Shown here piece by piece: positions 1 through 7,889 of a stretch of 33,014 nt of DNA; the first letter of the stretch is position 1, and each line of letters opens with the position of its first letter. Both the position numbers and the translations under genes were made by a program. The notes beneath the pieces are model-generated. The model ran no database searches, had not been told where the DNA came from, and was given only the letters and a program-made list of their open reading frames with translations. Origin of the DNA: Enhydrobacter sp. (GTDB lineage Bacteria > Pseudomonadota > Alphaproteobacteria > Reyranellales > Reyranellaceae); NCBI GenBank assembly GCA_026126105.1, contig JAHCJV010000069.1:1-33014 (forward strand), read 5' to 3'.

Positions 1-771
1 GGCGTCGGCATGCTGATCAGCTCGGTGACGACGCTCAAGCTCGAGGATATCGTCAAGGGCGGCGACGGCCCCAAGATCTACCAGCTCTACGTCCGGGGCG
101 ATGACAAGTGGGTGGCCGAACGGGTCAAGCAGGCAATGGGTGCCGGCTACGACGCCTTCTGCATCACCGTCGACACCTCGGTCTATTCACGCCGCGAGCG
201 CGACATTGCCAAGCGCTTCGTGAAATCGTGGCGCACCGCGGCAACCGGCCAGGATCATCAGGCCGCATTTTCCTGGGAGAACTACAAGCGGGTGAAGGAC
301 CAGTTCCCCGACGTCAAGTTCATCCTCAAGGGCCTTGGTTGCGCCGAGGACGCGGAGATTGCGATCAAGGAAGGCACTTGGGGCGTCTATTGCTCCAACC
401 ATGGCGGCCGCCAGCTCGATCATGGGCGCGGCTCAGCCGCGGTGCTGCCTGAGATCGTCGAGGTCGCGAAGGGCAAGGCCAAGATCATCGTCGACGGCTC
501 GTTCAGTCGCGGCAGCGACATCGTGAAGGCGATTTGCCTTGGTGCCGACTGGGTCGGATTGGGTCGCCTCTACTGCTACGGGCTAGCCGCCAACGGTGCG
601 GCCGGAATCGAGCGCGTGGTCGAACTGCTCGAGGAAGAGATGAAAGAGGTGATGGGCCTGCTCGGCGTTTCGAGCCTGTCACAGCTCGACAAGAGCTACA
701 TCAGCCAGGCCATGCCGACCAACATTCCCGGCGTCCACTCGGCCTTCCCGCTGCTGCACGAGGGGTATTAG
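1..771 (+). CDS. FMN-dependent alpha-hydroxyacid oxidase/dehydrogenase, 5'-truncated by the window
   Basis: Oxidises a small 2-hydroxy acid (lactate, glycolate or mandelate type) to the 2-oxo acid using FMN. The frame is open from base 1, and only about 256 residues are present against about 360-390 for the family, so the N-terminal barrel strands lie left of the window. Seen: the YQLYV strand, the ITVDT...RRERD segment, an LKGLG strand in which the usual Lys is kept, the SNHGGRQLD signature carrying the catalytic His and substrate-binding Arg, and the phosphate-binding DGSFSRGSD and GLGRLY segments. The canonical DGGIRRG motif is altered to DGSFSRG, which suggests a less typical subfamily, so the substrate is not assigned. 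The stop codon overlaps the stop of the convergent DUF4261 gene by four bases. Confidence 0.9.
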   Translation, partial: GVGMLISSVTTLKLEDIVKGGDGPKIYQLYVRGDDKWVAERVKQAMGAGYDAFCITVDTSVYSRRERDIAKRFVKSWRTAATGQDHQAAFSWENYKRVKDQFPDVKFILKGLGCAEDAEIAIKEGTWGVYCSNHGGRQLDHGRGSAAVLPEIVEVAKGKAKIIVDGSFSRGSDIVKAICLGADWVGLGRLYCYGLAANGAAGIERVVELLEEEMKEVMGLLGVSSLSQLDKSYISQAMPTNIPGVHSAFPLLHEGY

Positions 772-1730
772 CTCGGGCTCTGCGGGTAGACGACGTAGGC
801 TTGTGTTCCGAGAACCGTAGTCGAAGGCTCGTGGCGGACGAAGACGGGCGGCATGCTGCCTGGCACACCGCTCCCCATCGAATCGCCATCGCCGACGATC
901 GGTCCGTTGGTGACGAGATACTGGGCGATGCCCAGCAGCCATGGCGCCAGGTTCGAGACATCACTGTCGAACGCGCGCCATTCCACTTCCATGATGCCGA
1001 GGGCGTTCAAACCCTCGGTCATCGCGAACCATTTTGGCGTTCCATCGGGGCGCACATGCTCCGTGTCCTCGCCGATCTTCACCGCGACGGTCAGTGTGAT
1101 CGGAATTTCGCCCTTGGCCTGCTCCAGATCGCGGCGGAAGTCATCAGGCTTCCACATGGCATTGGCGTCGGGCCAAACCACCGCAGTTGCCGTTTTCAAG
1201 ACGTCGAGCGCCGCGGCTGCCAACTGAAGTTCGACGAGGATGCGTTCCTTTGGCGGTGTCTTGACGACATCGCCCAGCATGACGGTGAGGGCATGTGCCT
1301 TCGTAAGAGCCACAACCTCGCGTGTCTCCGGCCACCACCAGCTGGACGTAACGAAACTCCGCTGGGCCATATCCTCGAGATCGACCTCCGGGGTGTAGGT
1401 AACGCCGTATAGCAGCGGCGTTCGCCCGCTCTCAGATGGGTTGGTGAACTTCGGATAGAAGCCGAGGACTGTTGGGTGTTGCGCAAGCTTCTCGGGATCG
1501 ATTGGTGTGGGGGAATCGAGATCCATGTCCGGGATACGCCGCCGCATGGCGTCCTTGAGCTCATCCGGCGTGATGTCTTCGACTTCGGATGTCAGGATCA
1601 GTGCCGGTCCTTTGTAGGCGATTGGCAGGCGCGGCCCCTCGGGCGGCCTTGGCAGTGAAGGGTCGCCCGCGACAGCCAGTTGCCGCTCACGCCTCGGCGG
1701 TAGTTTCCGCCCGAACCATGATTTGAACAC
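768..1730 (-). CDS. DUF4261 domain-containing protein
   Basis: Protein of 320 residues with no signal peptide and no membrane segment. The C-terminal part (about 235-315) carries the pattern typical of DUF4261: an EVEWRAFDSD strand, a helix reading LLGIAQYLVTNG, then GDGDSMG. The middle holds an AVVWPDANAMW segment, also usual in these proteins. The function of the family is unknown; members are cytosolic and scattered among soil and gut bacteria. The GTG start is supported by an AGGAGG ribosome site six bases upstream. It runs in the same direction as the dehydrogenase gene on its right, 78 bases away, and ends tail-to-tail against the hydroxyacid oxidase with a 4-base overlap of stop codons. 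The family call comes from motif memory, not from a search. Confidence 0.7.
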   Translation of the reverse strand: MFKSWFGRKLPPRRERQLAVAGDPSLPRPPEGPRLPIAYKGPALILTSEVEDITPDELKDAMRRRIPDMDLDSPTPIDPEKLAQHPTVLGFYPKFTNPSESGRTPLLYGVTYTPEVDLEDMAQRSFVTSSWWWPETREVVALTKAHALTVMLGDVVKTPPKERILVELQLAAAALDVLKTATAVVWPDANAMWKPDDFRRDLEQAKGEIPITLTVAVKIGEDTEHVRPDGTPKWFAMTEGLNALGIMEVEWRAFDSDVSNLAPWLLGIAQYLVTNGPIVGDGDSMGSGVPGSMPPVFVRHEPSTTVLGTQAYVVYPQSPS

Positions 1731-1755
1731 GGCCGCCTCCTGCGCTCTGCAACAC

Positions 1756-1802
1756 GACTGGCGGGCCCGCCCTTGAGATCATCGCGCGCGCCAGCGCCAG
1801 TC
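1756..1802. repeat. Inverted repeat in the gap between the SDR and DUF4261 genes
   Basis: GACTGGCG (1756-1763) and its exact complement CGCCAGTC (1795-1802) flank 31 bases that begin with the self-complementary GGCGGGCCCGCC. On the minus strand this lies just after the dehydrogenase stop and ahead of the DUF4261 start. It could form a stem-loop that attenuates read-through. There is no T-run, so it is not a classical intrinsic terminator. Confidence 0.35.
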
Positions 1803-1808
1803 CAACGA

Positions 1809-2561
1809 CTATCCGCGGCCGACAAACGGCATCTTGGTTGCCATCACCGTCATGAACTGCACGTTGGCGTCGAGCGGCAGACTGTCCATGTAGATGATCG
1901 CATTGGCCACCGCCTCGACGTCCATGCGCGGCTCGACCCGTGTGCTGCCGTCAGGCTGAAGCACGCCCTTGGTCATGCGCTCGGTCATCGGCGTCACCGC
2001 GTTGCCGATGTCGATCTGGCCGCAAGCGATGTCGTACTGGCGGCCGTCCAGCGAGGTCGACTTGGTCAGCCCGGTGATGGCGTGTTTGGTCGAGGTATAG
2101 GCCACGGAGAAGGGGCGCGGCGCGTGAGCCGAGATCGAGCCATTGTTGATGATGCGGCCGCCCTTGGGGGTTTGATCCTTCATAATCTTCATCGCTTCCT
2201 GCGTGCACAGGAACGGGCCCGTGAGGTTGGCCGCCACGACATTCAGCCAAGTCTCGTAAGGCAGCTCCTCGAGCGGCACGGGCGGCGCGCCGCCGCCGGC
2301 GTTGTTGAAAACGAGGTCGAGCCGGCCCCAGGTCGCCTTCACCTTGGCGAAAAGCGCCACGATATCGTCGCGCTTGGTGACATCGGTCGGCACGGCGAGA
2401 GCGTTCGGCGCATTGTTGCCGGCCATCGTGGCCGTCTCGTCGAGCGCTTCCTTGCGCCGGCCGGCGAGCGCCACCTTGTAGCCGTTCTTCAGCAGGGCGA
2501 GAGCCGAGGCCCGGCCGATCCCGCTGCCTGCGCCGGTGACGACTGCGATCTTACCGCTCAT
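1809..2561 (-). CDS. Short-chain dehydrogenase/reductase (classical SDR)
   Basis: NAD(P)-dependent oxidoreductase of 250 residues, the normal size for a classical SDR. Seen: the TGAGSGIG dinucleotide-binding motif (9-16), NNAG (86-89), catalytic Ser142, and Tyr155 with Lys159 in YTSTK. The basic AGRR after strand 2 (33-36) favours NADP(H), and a Thr-Asp pair at 59-60 contacts the adenine ring in this family. The start is the ATG at 2561, preceded by GGAGGAGG; a TTG further out would place the ribosome site inside the gene. The substrate cannot be read from the sequence. It is divergent from the PhoD-like phosphatase gene, with 84 bases between the two starts. Confidence 0.93.
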   Translation of the reverse strand: MSGKIAVVTGAGSGIGRASALALLKNGYKVALAGRRKEALDETATMAGNNAPNALAVPTDVTKRDDIVALFAKVKATWGRLDLVFNNAGGGAPPVPLEELPYETWLNVVAANLTGPFLCTQEAMKIMKDQTPKGGRIINNGSISAHAPRPFSVAYTSTKHAITGLTKSTSLDGRQYDIACGQIDIGNAVTPMTERMTKGVLQPDGSTRVEPRMDVEAVANAIIYMDSLPLDANVQFMTVMATKMPFVGRG

Positions 2562-2645
2562 GGATGCTTCCTCCTCCAAATTCGGACCCTAGCAGACCCG
2601 CGGTGTCCGATTGAAGCGGCCGTTTTGCAAGCGCAGACTCGGGCG
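2562..2645. promoter_or_regulatory. Divergent intergenic region, SDR / PhoD-like phosphatase
   Basis: These 84 bases separate two head-to-head genes and must carry at least one promoter unless transcripts come from further out. The only clear element is the GGAGGAGG ribosome site of the leftward gene (about 2567-2578). I see no convincing -35/-10 pair and no operator-like palindrome. Confidence 0.4.
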
Positions 2646-4145
2646 ATGGATCGCCGTTCCTTCCTCGCTGGCGCCGGGGCTCTCTGGCTGCCGTCGATGG
2701 CGCACGCGGAGGCGCCGCTCGCACCCGAGCCGTTCGGGCTGGGCGTCGCCTCGGGACACCCTCAGGCGACCAGCGTCGTCCTGTGGACGCGGCTGATGGC
2801 GGCGGACCCGTCGGCGGCGCTCGGCGGTCCGATCCCGGTGCAATGGACGATCGCGGAGGACGAGCGGCTGCGGAACGTGGTGCGTTCGGGCGACGCCGTC
2901 GCCGAGGCGCGCTGGGGGCATTCGCTCCATGTCGAGGTCGAGGGGCTGCGGCCCAACCGGCCCTACTGGTATCGCTTTGTGGTGCGGGGCAAGCCGAGCC
3001 CTGTCGGCCGCACGCGCACCGCTCCTGATCCGCGCGAGCACGTGACGTCGCTCGCATTCGCCTTTGCTTCCTGTCAGCAATACGAGCAGGGGCATTTTTC
3101 CGCCTTGCGCCATATCGCGGAGGAGCCGCTCAACGCTGTGCTGTTCGTCGGCGATTACATCTACGACATATCATGGGGACGCGAACTGGTGCGCCGTCAC
3201 GGCACCGGAAGGCCGACGACGCTGTTCGAGTTCCGCGACCGGTATGCACTCTACAAGTCTGACGCCGATCTGCAGGCGGCTCACGCGGCGCACCCGTGGA
3301 TCGTTACCTGGGACGATCACGAGGTGACCGACGATTACACTGGGGACATCTCGCCGGCCGACCCTGATCCCGAACGTTTCCTCGCGCAACGCGTCGCCGC
3401 CTATCAGGCTTTTTGGGAGCACATGCCGCTACCAAGCACGATGCAGCCGCGTGGGCTGTCGATGCGGCTGTATGATCGCTATCGCTTCGGCGATCTCGCC
3501 GAGCTGCACGTCCTCGACAATCGGCAATACCGGTCGCACCATGCCTGCAGAGCGACGCTTACGCGCGGCAAGCTGCTCAGAGGGTGTGAGGAGAGGCTCG
3601 ATCCCACCCGCACGATGCTGGGAGCGGAGCAGGAGAGGTGGTTTGCCGACGGCATGCGGCGAGCTTCGGCGCGCTGGAATCTGATCGCGCAGCAGACGCT
3701 CATGGCCGAGGCGGACCGAGGGCAGGACGGGCAGCATAGCTACTGGGCCGACGGCTGGGACGGCTATCCTGCCGCGCGACGGAGGCTGCTCGGCACGGTT
3801 GCAGCGTCACCGGTGCGCGACACATTGGTGCTGGGAGGCGACGTCCATTCCTTTTGGGCGGCTGACCTCGTGTGCGGTGATTCCGTCGTTGCGACCGAGT
3901 TCGTCGGCGGCTCGATCACTTCGCAAGGACCGGCCGAGGCGCGCGTGAACACGCTGCTGTCGCGCAATCCGCACCTGCGCTACGGCCGCACGGGCGTGAA
4001 CGGCTACGGCCTCGTCGTGCTCGAGCCGAAGGGGGCAGAGGTGGCGTTTCGCACCGTTCGTTCGGCCAAGGAGATTGGCTCACCGATGGGCACGCTTGAA
4101 CGTTTCTCCGTAGAGTCCGGCCGCCCCGGCGTGCAGCGTGCCTGA
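2646..4145 (+). CDS. PhoD-like alkaline phosphatase/phosphodiesterase, Tat-exported
   Basis: Periplasmic metallophosphatase of 499 residues. The N-terminus starts MDRRSFLAG, a twin-arginine signal that ends in an Ala-rich stretch near MAHAEA (about residue 21). A PhoD N-terminal beta domain follows (about 30-125), then the metallophosphoesterase domain. Seen: ASCQQYEQG with Cys143, VGDYIYD with Asp170 and Tyr173, DDHEVTDDY (223-231), LDNRQYR, and GGDVHS with Asp399 and His401. These match the Fe/Ca site of PhoD enzymes, which hydrolyse phosphate mono- and diesters. The open frame extends far upstream, but that part overlaps the SDR gene antisense and lacks family similarity, so the ATG at 2646 with the Tat signal is the start. 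The ribosome site is weak. The neighbours give no clear pathway. Confidence 0.93.
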   Translation: MDRRSFLAGAGALWLPSMAHAEAPLAPEPFGLGVASGHPQATSVVLWTRLMAADPSAALGGPIPVQWTIAEDERLRNVVRSGDAVAEARWGHSLHVEVEGLRPNRPYWYRFVVRGKPSPVGRTRTAPDPREHVTSLAFAFASCQQYEQGHFSALRHIAEEPLNAVLFVGDYIYDISWGRELVRRHGTGRPTTLFEFRDRYALYKSDADLQAAHAAHPWIVTWDDHEVTDDYTGDISPADPDPERFLAQRVAAYQAFWEHMPLPSTMQPRGLSMRLYDRYRFGDLAELHVLDNRQYRSHHACRATLTRGKLLRGCEERLDPTRTMLGAEQERWFADGMRRASARWNLIAQQTLMAEADRGQDGQHSYWADGWDGYPAARRRLLGTVAASPVRDTLVLGGDVHSFWAADLVCGDSVVATEFVGGSITSQGPAEARVNTLLSRNPHLRYGRTGVNGYGLVVLEPKGAEVAFRTVRSAKEIGSPMGTLERFSVESGRPGVQRA

Positions 4146-4184
4146 AGCATCCTGCGCGGCGCGCTCCTCCAATGGACGGCCTGC

Positions 4185-5957
4185 TCAGCCGCTGCTGTCC
4201 TCCAGGTAGGCGCGCCAGCCGCCAAGCGCGGTGATATCGCGCGCTCCCTCGGTCGCGTAGCTCTCGCAGAGGAAGCCCAGCACCGTCGAACCGTCATGCA
4301 GCTCCACGCTGCCGAGGCCGAGAGGTGCCGGGATTCGACGCACGAACGCGCCGACCGTCGCCGCCGGCAAGCTCCACACTTCGAGCTCGATGGCCGCACC
4401 GCCCTTCGCTACCCGCAGCAATCCGGGCCGCGCGGGAGGATCGCCCGGCAAGGCATAGAAGCGATAGTGCGGCGCGGTAAGGCCTGCGCTTTCCTGTCGG
4501 CCGCCGAGTTCCGTAAGCTGACCGTTGAGAGGCAGGCCGCTCATATGGGCGCCGACCACGGCGATGCACACGCGGTCGTCGACCGTGATCGGGTCGGATT
4601 CGGCGGGCGGCAGCTTGCTTGCTGTCTTGCCGAGCGGAAGGCCGAGGGCACGTTGCCAGCGCGCACCGAACGCAAGCAGGGCGCGCTCGGCGTGTGGTCG
4701 GGCGATCAGCGTAATGCCGAACGGCAGCCCGTCGGGACGGAAGCCGAAAGGCAAGGCCAAGGCGCTCATGCCGAAGAAATTGACGAAATTTGTGTAGCGA
4801 CCGAGATTCGAGTTGTAGAGCACCGGCTCGCGCTCGAGATCGCTCAGGCGATAGATCGTGCCGGCTGTCGGCACGGCGAGGAGGTCGAGATCCTTCATCT
4901 CCGTGTCGGCGCGCTCTTTCAACTCGGCAAGCTCGTAGTGACCCTCGAAGGCATCCACGGCGCTGTACTCGCGACCCGCGAGTATGATGTCGCGCGTCAC
5001 CGGCCAAATGCCAGCATCGTTGTCGGCACCGGTGATGAACGCGCCGACTGCGGCGGTGCGCTCCGCTACCCAAGGCCCGCTGTAGAGCAGCTGAGCGGCA
5101 TCGCGAAATGGCGTATAATCGAAGGGAACGGGCGTGCCGCCCATTTTCGTCAGCTGCTGGATTGCCTGGGCGTACAGGCTGGCATATGCGGCATCACCGA
5201 AGAATTCGGCATCCCTGGCCATCAACGTGCCGACGCGGAAGCTGCTGCTGATCGACGGCGCGGCCTGGACCGGCGCAATGACCTCGAACACGGCCGCCGC
5301 ATCGGCGCAAGACAATGCGAAGACGGAGGGGCAATCGAGCGAGCGGCAGGCCGGTACCAGCCCACGTGTGTTGATCGCGCCGGGGGTCGGCTTGAGGCCG
5401 ACGATGTTGTTGAAGCCGGCCGGCACGCGGCCGGAGCCGGCCGTGTCGGTTCCGAGCGAGAAGCTCACGAGCCCGGCGGAAACTGCGACTGCGGAACCTG
5501 AACTCGAGCCGCCGGGAATGTACGTCGAATCGAACGGATTGCGCGGCACGCCATAGGGCGAGCGTACGCCGACCAGGCCGGTCGCGAACTGGTCGAGGTT
5601 GGTTTTGCCGATCACGATCGCACCGGCTGCAACTAGATATTGTACAACGTCGGCGGAAGCCTTTGCGCGGTAGGCGAAGCCGGGGCAGGCGGCCGTGGTG
5701 GTCATGCCGGCCACGTCGATGTTGTCCTTCACGCCGAACGGGATGCCGTACAGCGGCAGTGACCGGTCACCCGCCCGGTCGAGAGCATCCGCTTGGGCGC
5801 GCAAAACCTCGTCCGGCACGCGAGCGAGCCAGACGTTGTCGTCGCCTGCCGCGCCAATGCGAGCGATCACCTCCTCGATCACAGAGCGACAGGTCAGGCT
5901 GCCGAGACGGTAACGGGCGCGTAACGCGTGGACGCCGAGATCGAGGTCGGAGTTCAT
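4185..5957 (-). CDS. atzF: Allophanate hydrolase (AtzF/TrzF type)
   Basis: Hydrolyses allophanate (urea-1-carboxylate) to ammonia and CO2, the last step of cyanurate, biuret and urea-amidolyase nitrogen release. The 590 residues match AtzF (about 600). The amidase-signature domain (about 1-450) shows catalytic Lys77 in GVKDNID, cis-Ser151 in GGSSSGS and nucleophile Ser175 in DTAGSGR. A C-terminal domain (about 470-590; PLNGQLTELGG, HYRFYALPG, LGSVEL) is the separate allophanate-hydrolase C-domain, so this is not an ordinary amidase. The ATG at 5957 has an AGAGAAAG ribosome-binding sequence. The gene is divergent from the ABC importer-atzGEH operon, which makes the same product pathway. No urea carboxylase gene adjoins it, so it probably serves the AtzE/G route rather than urea. 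Confidence 0.92.
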   Translation of the reverse strand: MNSDLDLGVHALRARYRLGSLTCRSVIEEVIARIGAAGDDNVWLARVPDEVLRAQADALDRAGDRSLPLYGIPFGVKDNIDVAGMTTTAACPGFAYRAKASADVVQYLVAAGAIVIGKTNLDQFATGLVGVRSPYGVPRNPFDSTYIPGGSSSGSAVAVSAGLVSFSLGTDTAGSGRVPAGFNNIVGLKPTPGAINTRGLVPACRSLDCPSVFALSCADAAAVFEVIAPVQAAPSISSSFRVGTLMARDAEFFGDAAYASLYAQAIQQLTKMGGTPVPFDYTPFRDAAQLLYSGPWVAERTAAVGAFITGADNDAGIWPVTRDIILAGREYSAVDAFEGHYELAELKERADTEMKDLDLLAVPTAGTIYRLSDLEREPVLYNSNLGRYTNFVNFFGMSALALPFGFRPDGLPFGITLIARPHAERALLAFGARWQRALGLPLGKTASKLPPAESDPITVDDRVCIAVVGAHMSGLPLNGQLTELGGRQESAGLTAPHYRFYALPGDPPARPGLLRVAKGGAAIELEVWSLPAATVGAFVRRIPAPLGLGSVELHDGSTVLGFLCESYATEGARDITALGGWRAYLEDSSG

Positions 5958-6262
5958 CAGCTTTCTCTAGGGAGCGCGCTCAATAAGTCCAGCGGGCGCG
6001 CATGAGCGTCGTACGCGCGAGCTCTGTACATACAATTTGGGTGCCAATTGCACAAACGATCCAAATCGCATGCAAAAGCATCAGATTGCATACAATTTAA
6101 GCCGTCTTGACTGCGCACCGGGGAGAGGCGGGGCGCGTGAAGCGTCGGAAAGATCAATGAACCGGGCCGATTCGCGTGTTCCTCGGAATCACCTCTCGCT
6201 GGCACGTCGCTTGCTGTTGATGTGCAAACTGGCTCGCTCCGGGTCTTTGGGGAGATTATCCG
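5958..6262. promoter_or_regulatory. Divergent regulatory region between atzF and the ABC/atzGEH operon
   Basis: This 305-base gap is the longest in the window and clearly more AT-rich (6025-6105) than its flanks. It must supply the promoters of both transcription units. It holds a cluster of four related TTGCATACAA-like motifs, described separately. The last bases before 6263 include GGGGAGA, the ribosome site of the binding-protein gene. A short open frame starting near 6037 lacks a ribosome site and overlaps the Tat signal region in another frame, so I do not call it. No confident sigma70 hexamer pair could be assigned. Confidence 0.7.
6026..6096. repeat. Four spaced copies of an operator-like motif
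   Basis: TGTACATACAA (6026-6036), AATTGCACAAA (6046-6056), ATCGCATGCAA (6065-6075) and ATTGCATACAAT (6085-6096) resemble each other. Their CA cores fall at about 6029, 6051, 6069 and 6089, roughly two helical turns apart. The last copy is a 10-of-12 palindrome. CATACAATTT is repeated exactly 60 bases apart (6029-6038 and 6089-6098). This looks like a binding array for a dimeric helix-turn-helix regulator (GntR/FCD or MarR type are possible). The regulator gene is not in the window. Confidence 0.5.
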
Positions 6263-7867
6263 ATGAAGCGTCGCACTTTCTTCAAGACAACGGTAGCCGC
6301 GAGTGCGGCGGCCACCGCCGCTCCGGCGATCTGGTCAGAGGCCAAGGCGCAGGCGCGCAATGAAACACTGCTGATCGTCACCGAGAGCCCGCCGAACTCG
6401 CAAGACATCCACGGCGTGGGCGCCAACCGGCCGGCCTACGAGGTGTCGTGGAACACGCATGATCGGCTGATGACCTACGGCGTCAAGAAGGACGCCAACG
6501 GCAACGATCACTACGACTACACCAAGCTCGAGCCCGAGCTCGCGACCGAATGGGACCTCAAGCCCAATTCGGTCACGTTCAAGCTACGCCGTGACGCCAA
6601 GTTCCACGACGGCACGCCCATTACCGCGAAGGACGTGAAGTGGTCGTTCGACCGCGCTGTCACGGTCGGCGGCTTCCCGACCTTCCAGATGGCGGCAGGC
6701 TCGCTCCAGAAGCCTGAACAGTTCGTCGCCGTCGACGATCACACCTTCCGCGTCGACTTCCTGCGCGCAGACAAGCTCACCATGCCCGATATCGGGGTGC
6801 CGGTGCCGGTGGTCATGAACTCGGAGCTGTGCAAGAAGAACGCGACCGAGAAGGATCCGTGGGCGATGGAGTGGTGCAAGAACAACCACGCCTCGGGCGG
6901 CGCCTACAAGGTCGAGAAGTGGCAGCCGAGCCAGGAGGTCGTCTTCGTGCGCAACGACGACTGGAAGAATGGGCCGCTGCCCAAGGTGCGCCGCGTGATC
7001 CAGCGCATCATCCCGTCGGCGGGCAACAGGCGCGCGCTGCTCGAGCGCGGCGATGCGGACCTCTCGTTCGACCTGCCGTCGAAGGACTTCGCCGAGCTCA
7101 AGAAGTCGCCGAAGCTCACTGTCGTCGGCACGCCGATCGAGAACGCAATGATGTACGTCGGCATGAACGTCGCAACCAAGCCATTCGACAACGAGAAGCT
7201 GCGACAGGCGGTGGCCTGGGCGATCCCCTACCAGCAGATCATGGACACGGTGATGTTCGGCCAGGCCATCCCGTTGTTCGGTGGCGCCGACAACAAGTCC
7301 AAGGGCTCGGTGTGGCCGCAGAAGGACGGCTACAGCACCGACCTCGACAAGGCAAAGACGCTGATGGCGGAGGCGGGCTATTCCAACGGTCTTGAGACGA
7401 CGCTGTCGTTCGACCTCGGCGCCGCCAGCACCAACGAGCCGCTCGCGATTCTGGTCCAGGAGAATCTCGCCAAGATCGGCATCAAGACCACGATCAACAA
7501 GGTACCGGGCGCCAACTGGCGCGCCGAGCTTCTGAAGAAGAGCATGCCGATGATCATCAATGCCTTCGGCGGCTGGCTCAACTATCCGGAGTATTTTTTC
7601 TACTGGTGCTATCACGGCCAGAACGCTGTCTTCAACACGATGTCCTACAAGAACCCGAAGATGGACGCCTTGATCGACAAGGCGCGCTTCACCACCGGTC
7701 CGGAGTACGATGCGGCGGTCAAGGGTTTCGTCGATATGGCCTTCGAGGAAGTGCCGCGGGTACCGGTGTTCCAGCCGCTTCTCAACGTGGCGATGCAGAA
7801 GAACGTTACCGGCTACCGCTATTGGTTCCATCGCCAGCTCGACTATCGCCAGCTGGTGAAGGGCTGA
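6263..7867 (+). CDS. ABC transporter substrate-binding protein, family 5 (oligopeptide/dipeptide type), Tat signal
   Basis: Periplasmic receptor for the importer encoded directly downstream. It has 534 residues, the usual size for SBP_bac_5 proteins. The N-terminus is a twin-arginine-type signal (KRRTFFK followed by an Ala-rich stretch, cleavage probably after EAKAQA near residue 31). The mature part shows family landmarks: LKPNSVTFKLR, KFHDGTPITAKDVKWSFDR, and the inter-domain ...FDNEKLRQAVAWAI... segment. The ligand could be a peptide, an opine or another amide or ureide; family 5 is broad. The ATG at 6263 follows GGGGAGA with good spacing. It is the first gene of a nine-gene unit that continues into atzGEH, so the ligand is probably a nitrogenous compound processed by those amidases. 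Confidence 0.95.
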   Translation: MKRRTFFKTTVAASAAATAAPAIWSEAKAQARNETLLIVTESPPNSQDIHGVGANRPAYEVSWNTHDRLMTYGVKKDANGNDHYDYTKLEPELATEWDLKPNSVTFKLRRDAKFHDGTPITAKDVKWSFDRAVTVGGFPTFQMAAGSLQKPEQFVAVDDHTFRVDFLRADKLTMPDIGVPVPVVMNSELCKKNATEKDPWAMEWCKNNHASGGAYKVEKWQPSQEVVFVRNDDWKNGPLPKVRRVIQRIIPSAGNRRALLERGDADLSFDLPSKDFAELKKSPKLTVVGTPIENAMMYVGMNVATKPFDNEKLRQAVAWAIPYQQIMDTVMFGQAIPLFGGADNKSKGSVWPQKDGYSTDLDKAKTLMAEAGYSNGLETTLSFDLGAASTNEPLAILVQENLAKIGIKTTINKVPGANWRAELLKKSMPMIINAFGGWLNYPEYFFYWCYHGQNAVFNTMSYKNPKMDALIDKARFTTGPEYDAAVKGFVDMAFEEVPRVPVFQPLLNVAMQKNVTGYRYWFHRQLDYRQLVKG

Positions 7868-7889
7868 CGCCGGCGGCGGGCCGAAGGCC

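Noticed and set aside
1760..1771. GGCGGGCCCGCC as a regulatory palindrome on its own.
   Set aside because: Short GC palindromes are frequent at this base composition; it is only noted as part of the larger inverted repeat.
1773..2645. Long in-frame upstream extension of the PhoD-like phosphatase, open from 1773.
   Set aside because: It lies antisense to the SDR gene, has no family similarity, and the Tat signal begins at 2646. Long open frames on the wrong strand are common in this high-GC DNA.
6015..6058. Possible minus-strand promoter TTGTGC-17-TATGTA for atzF.
   Set aside because: The -10 hexamer matches the consensus poorly and overlaps the repeated motifs, so the fit may be chance.
6037..6363. 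108-codon open frame in the atzF/importer intergenic region.
   Set aside because: No ribosome site; it overlaps the Tat signal of the binding protein in another frame and covers the operator-like motifs.
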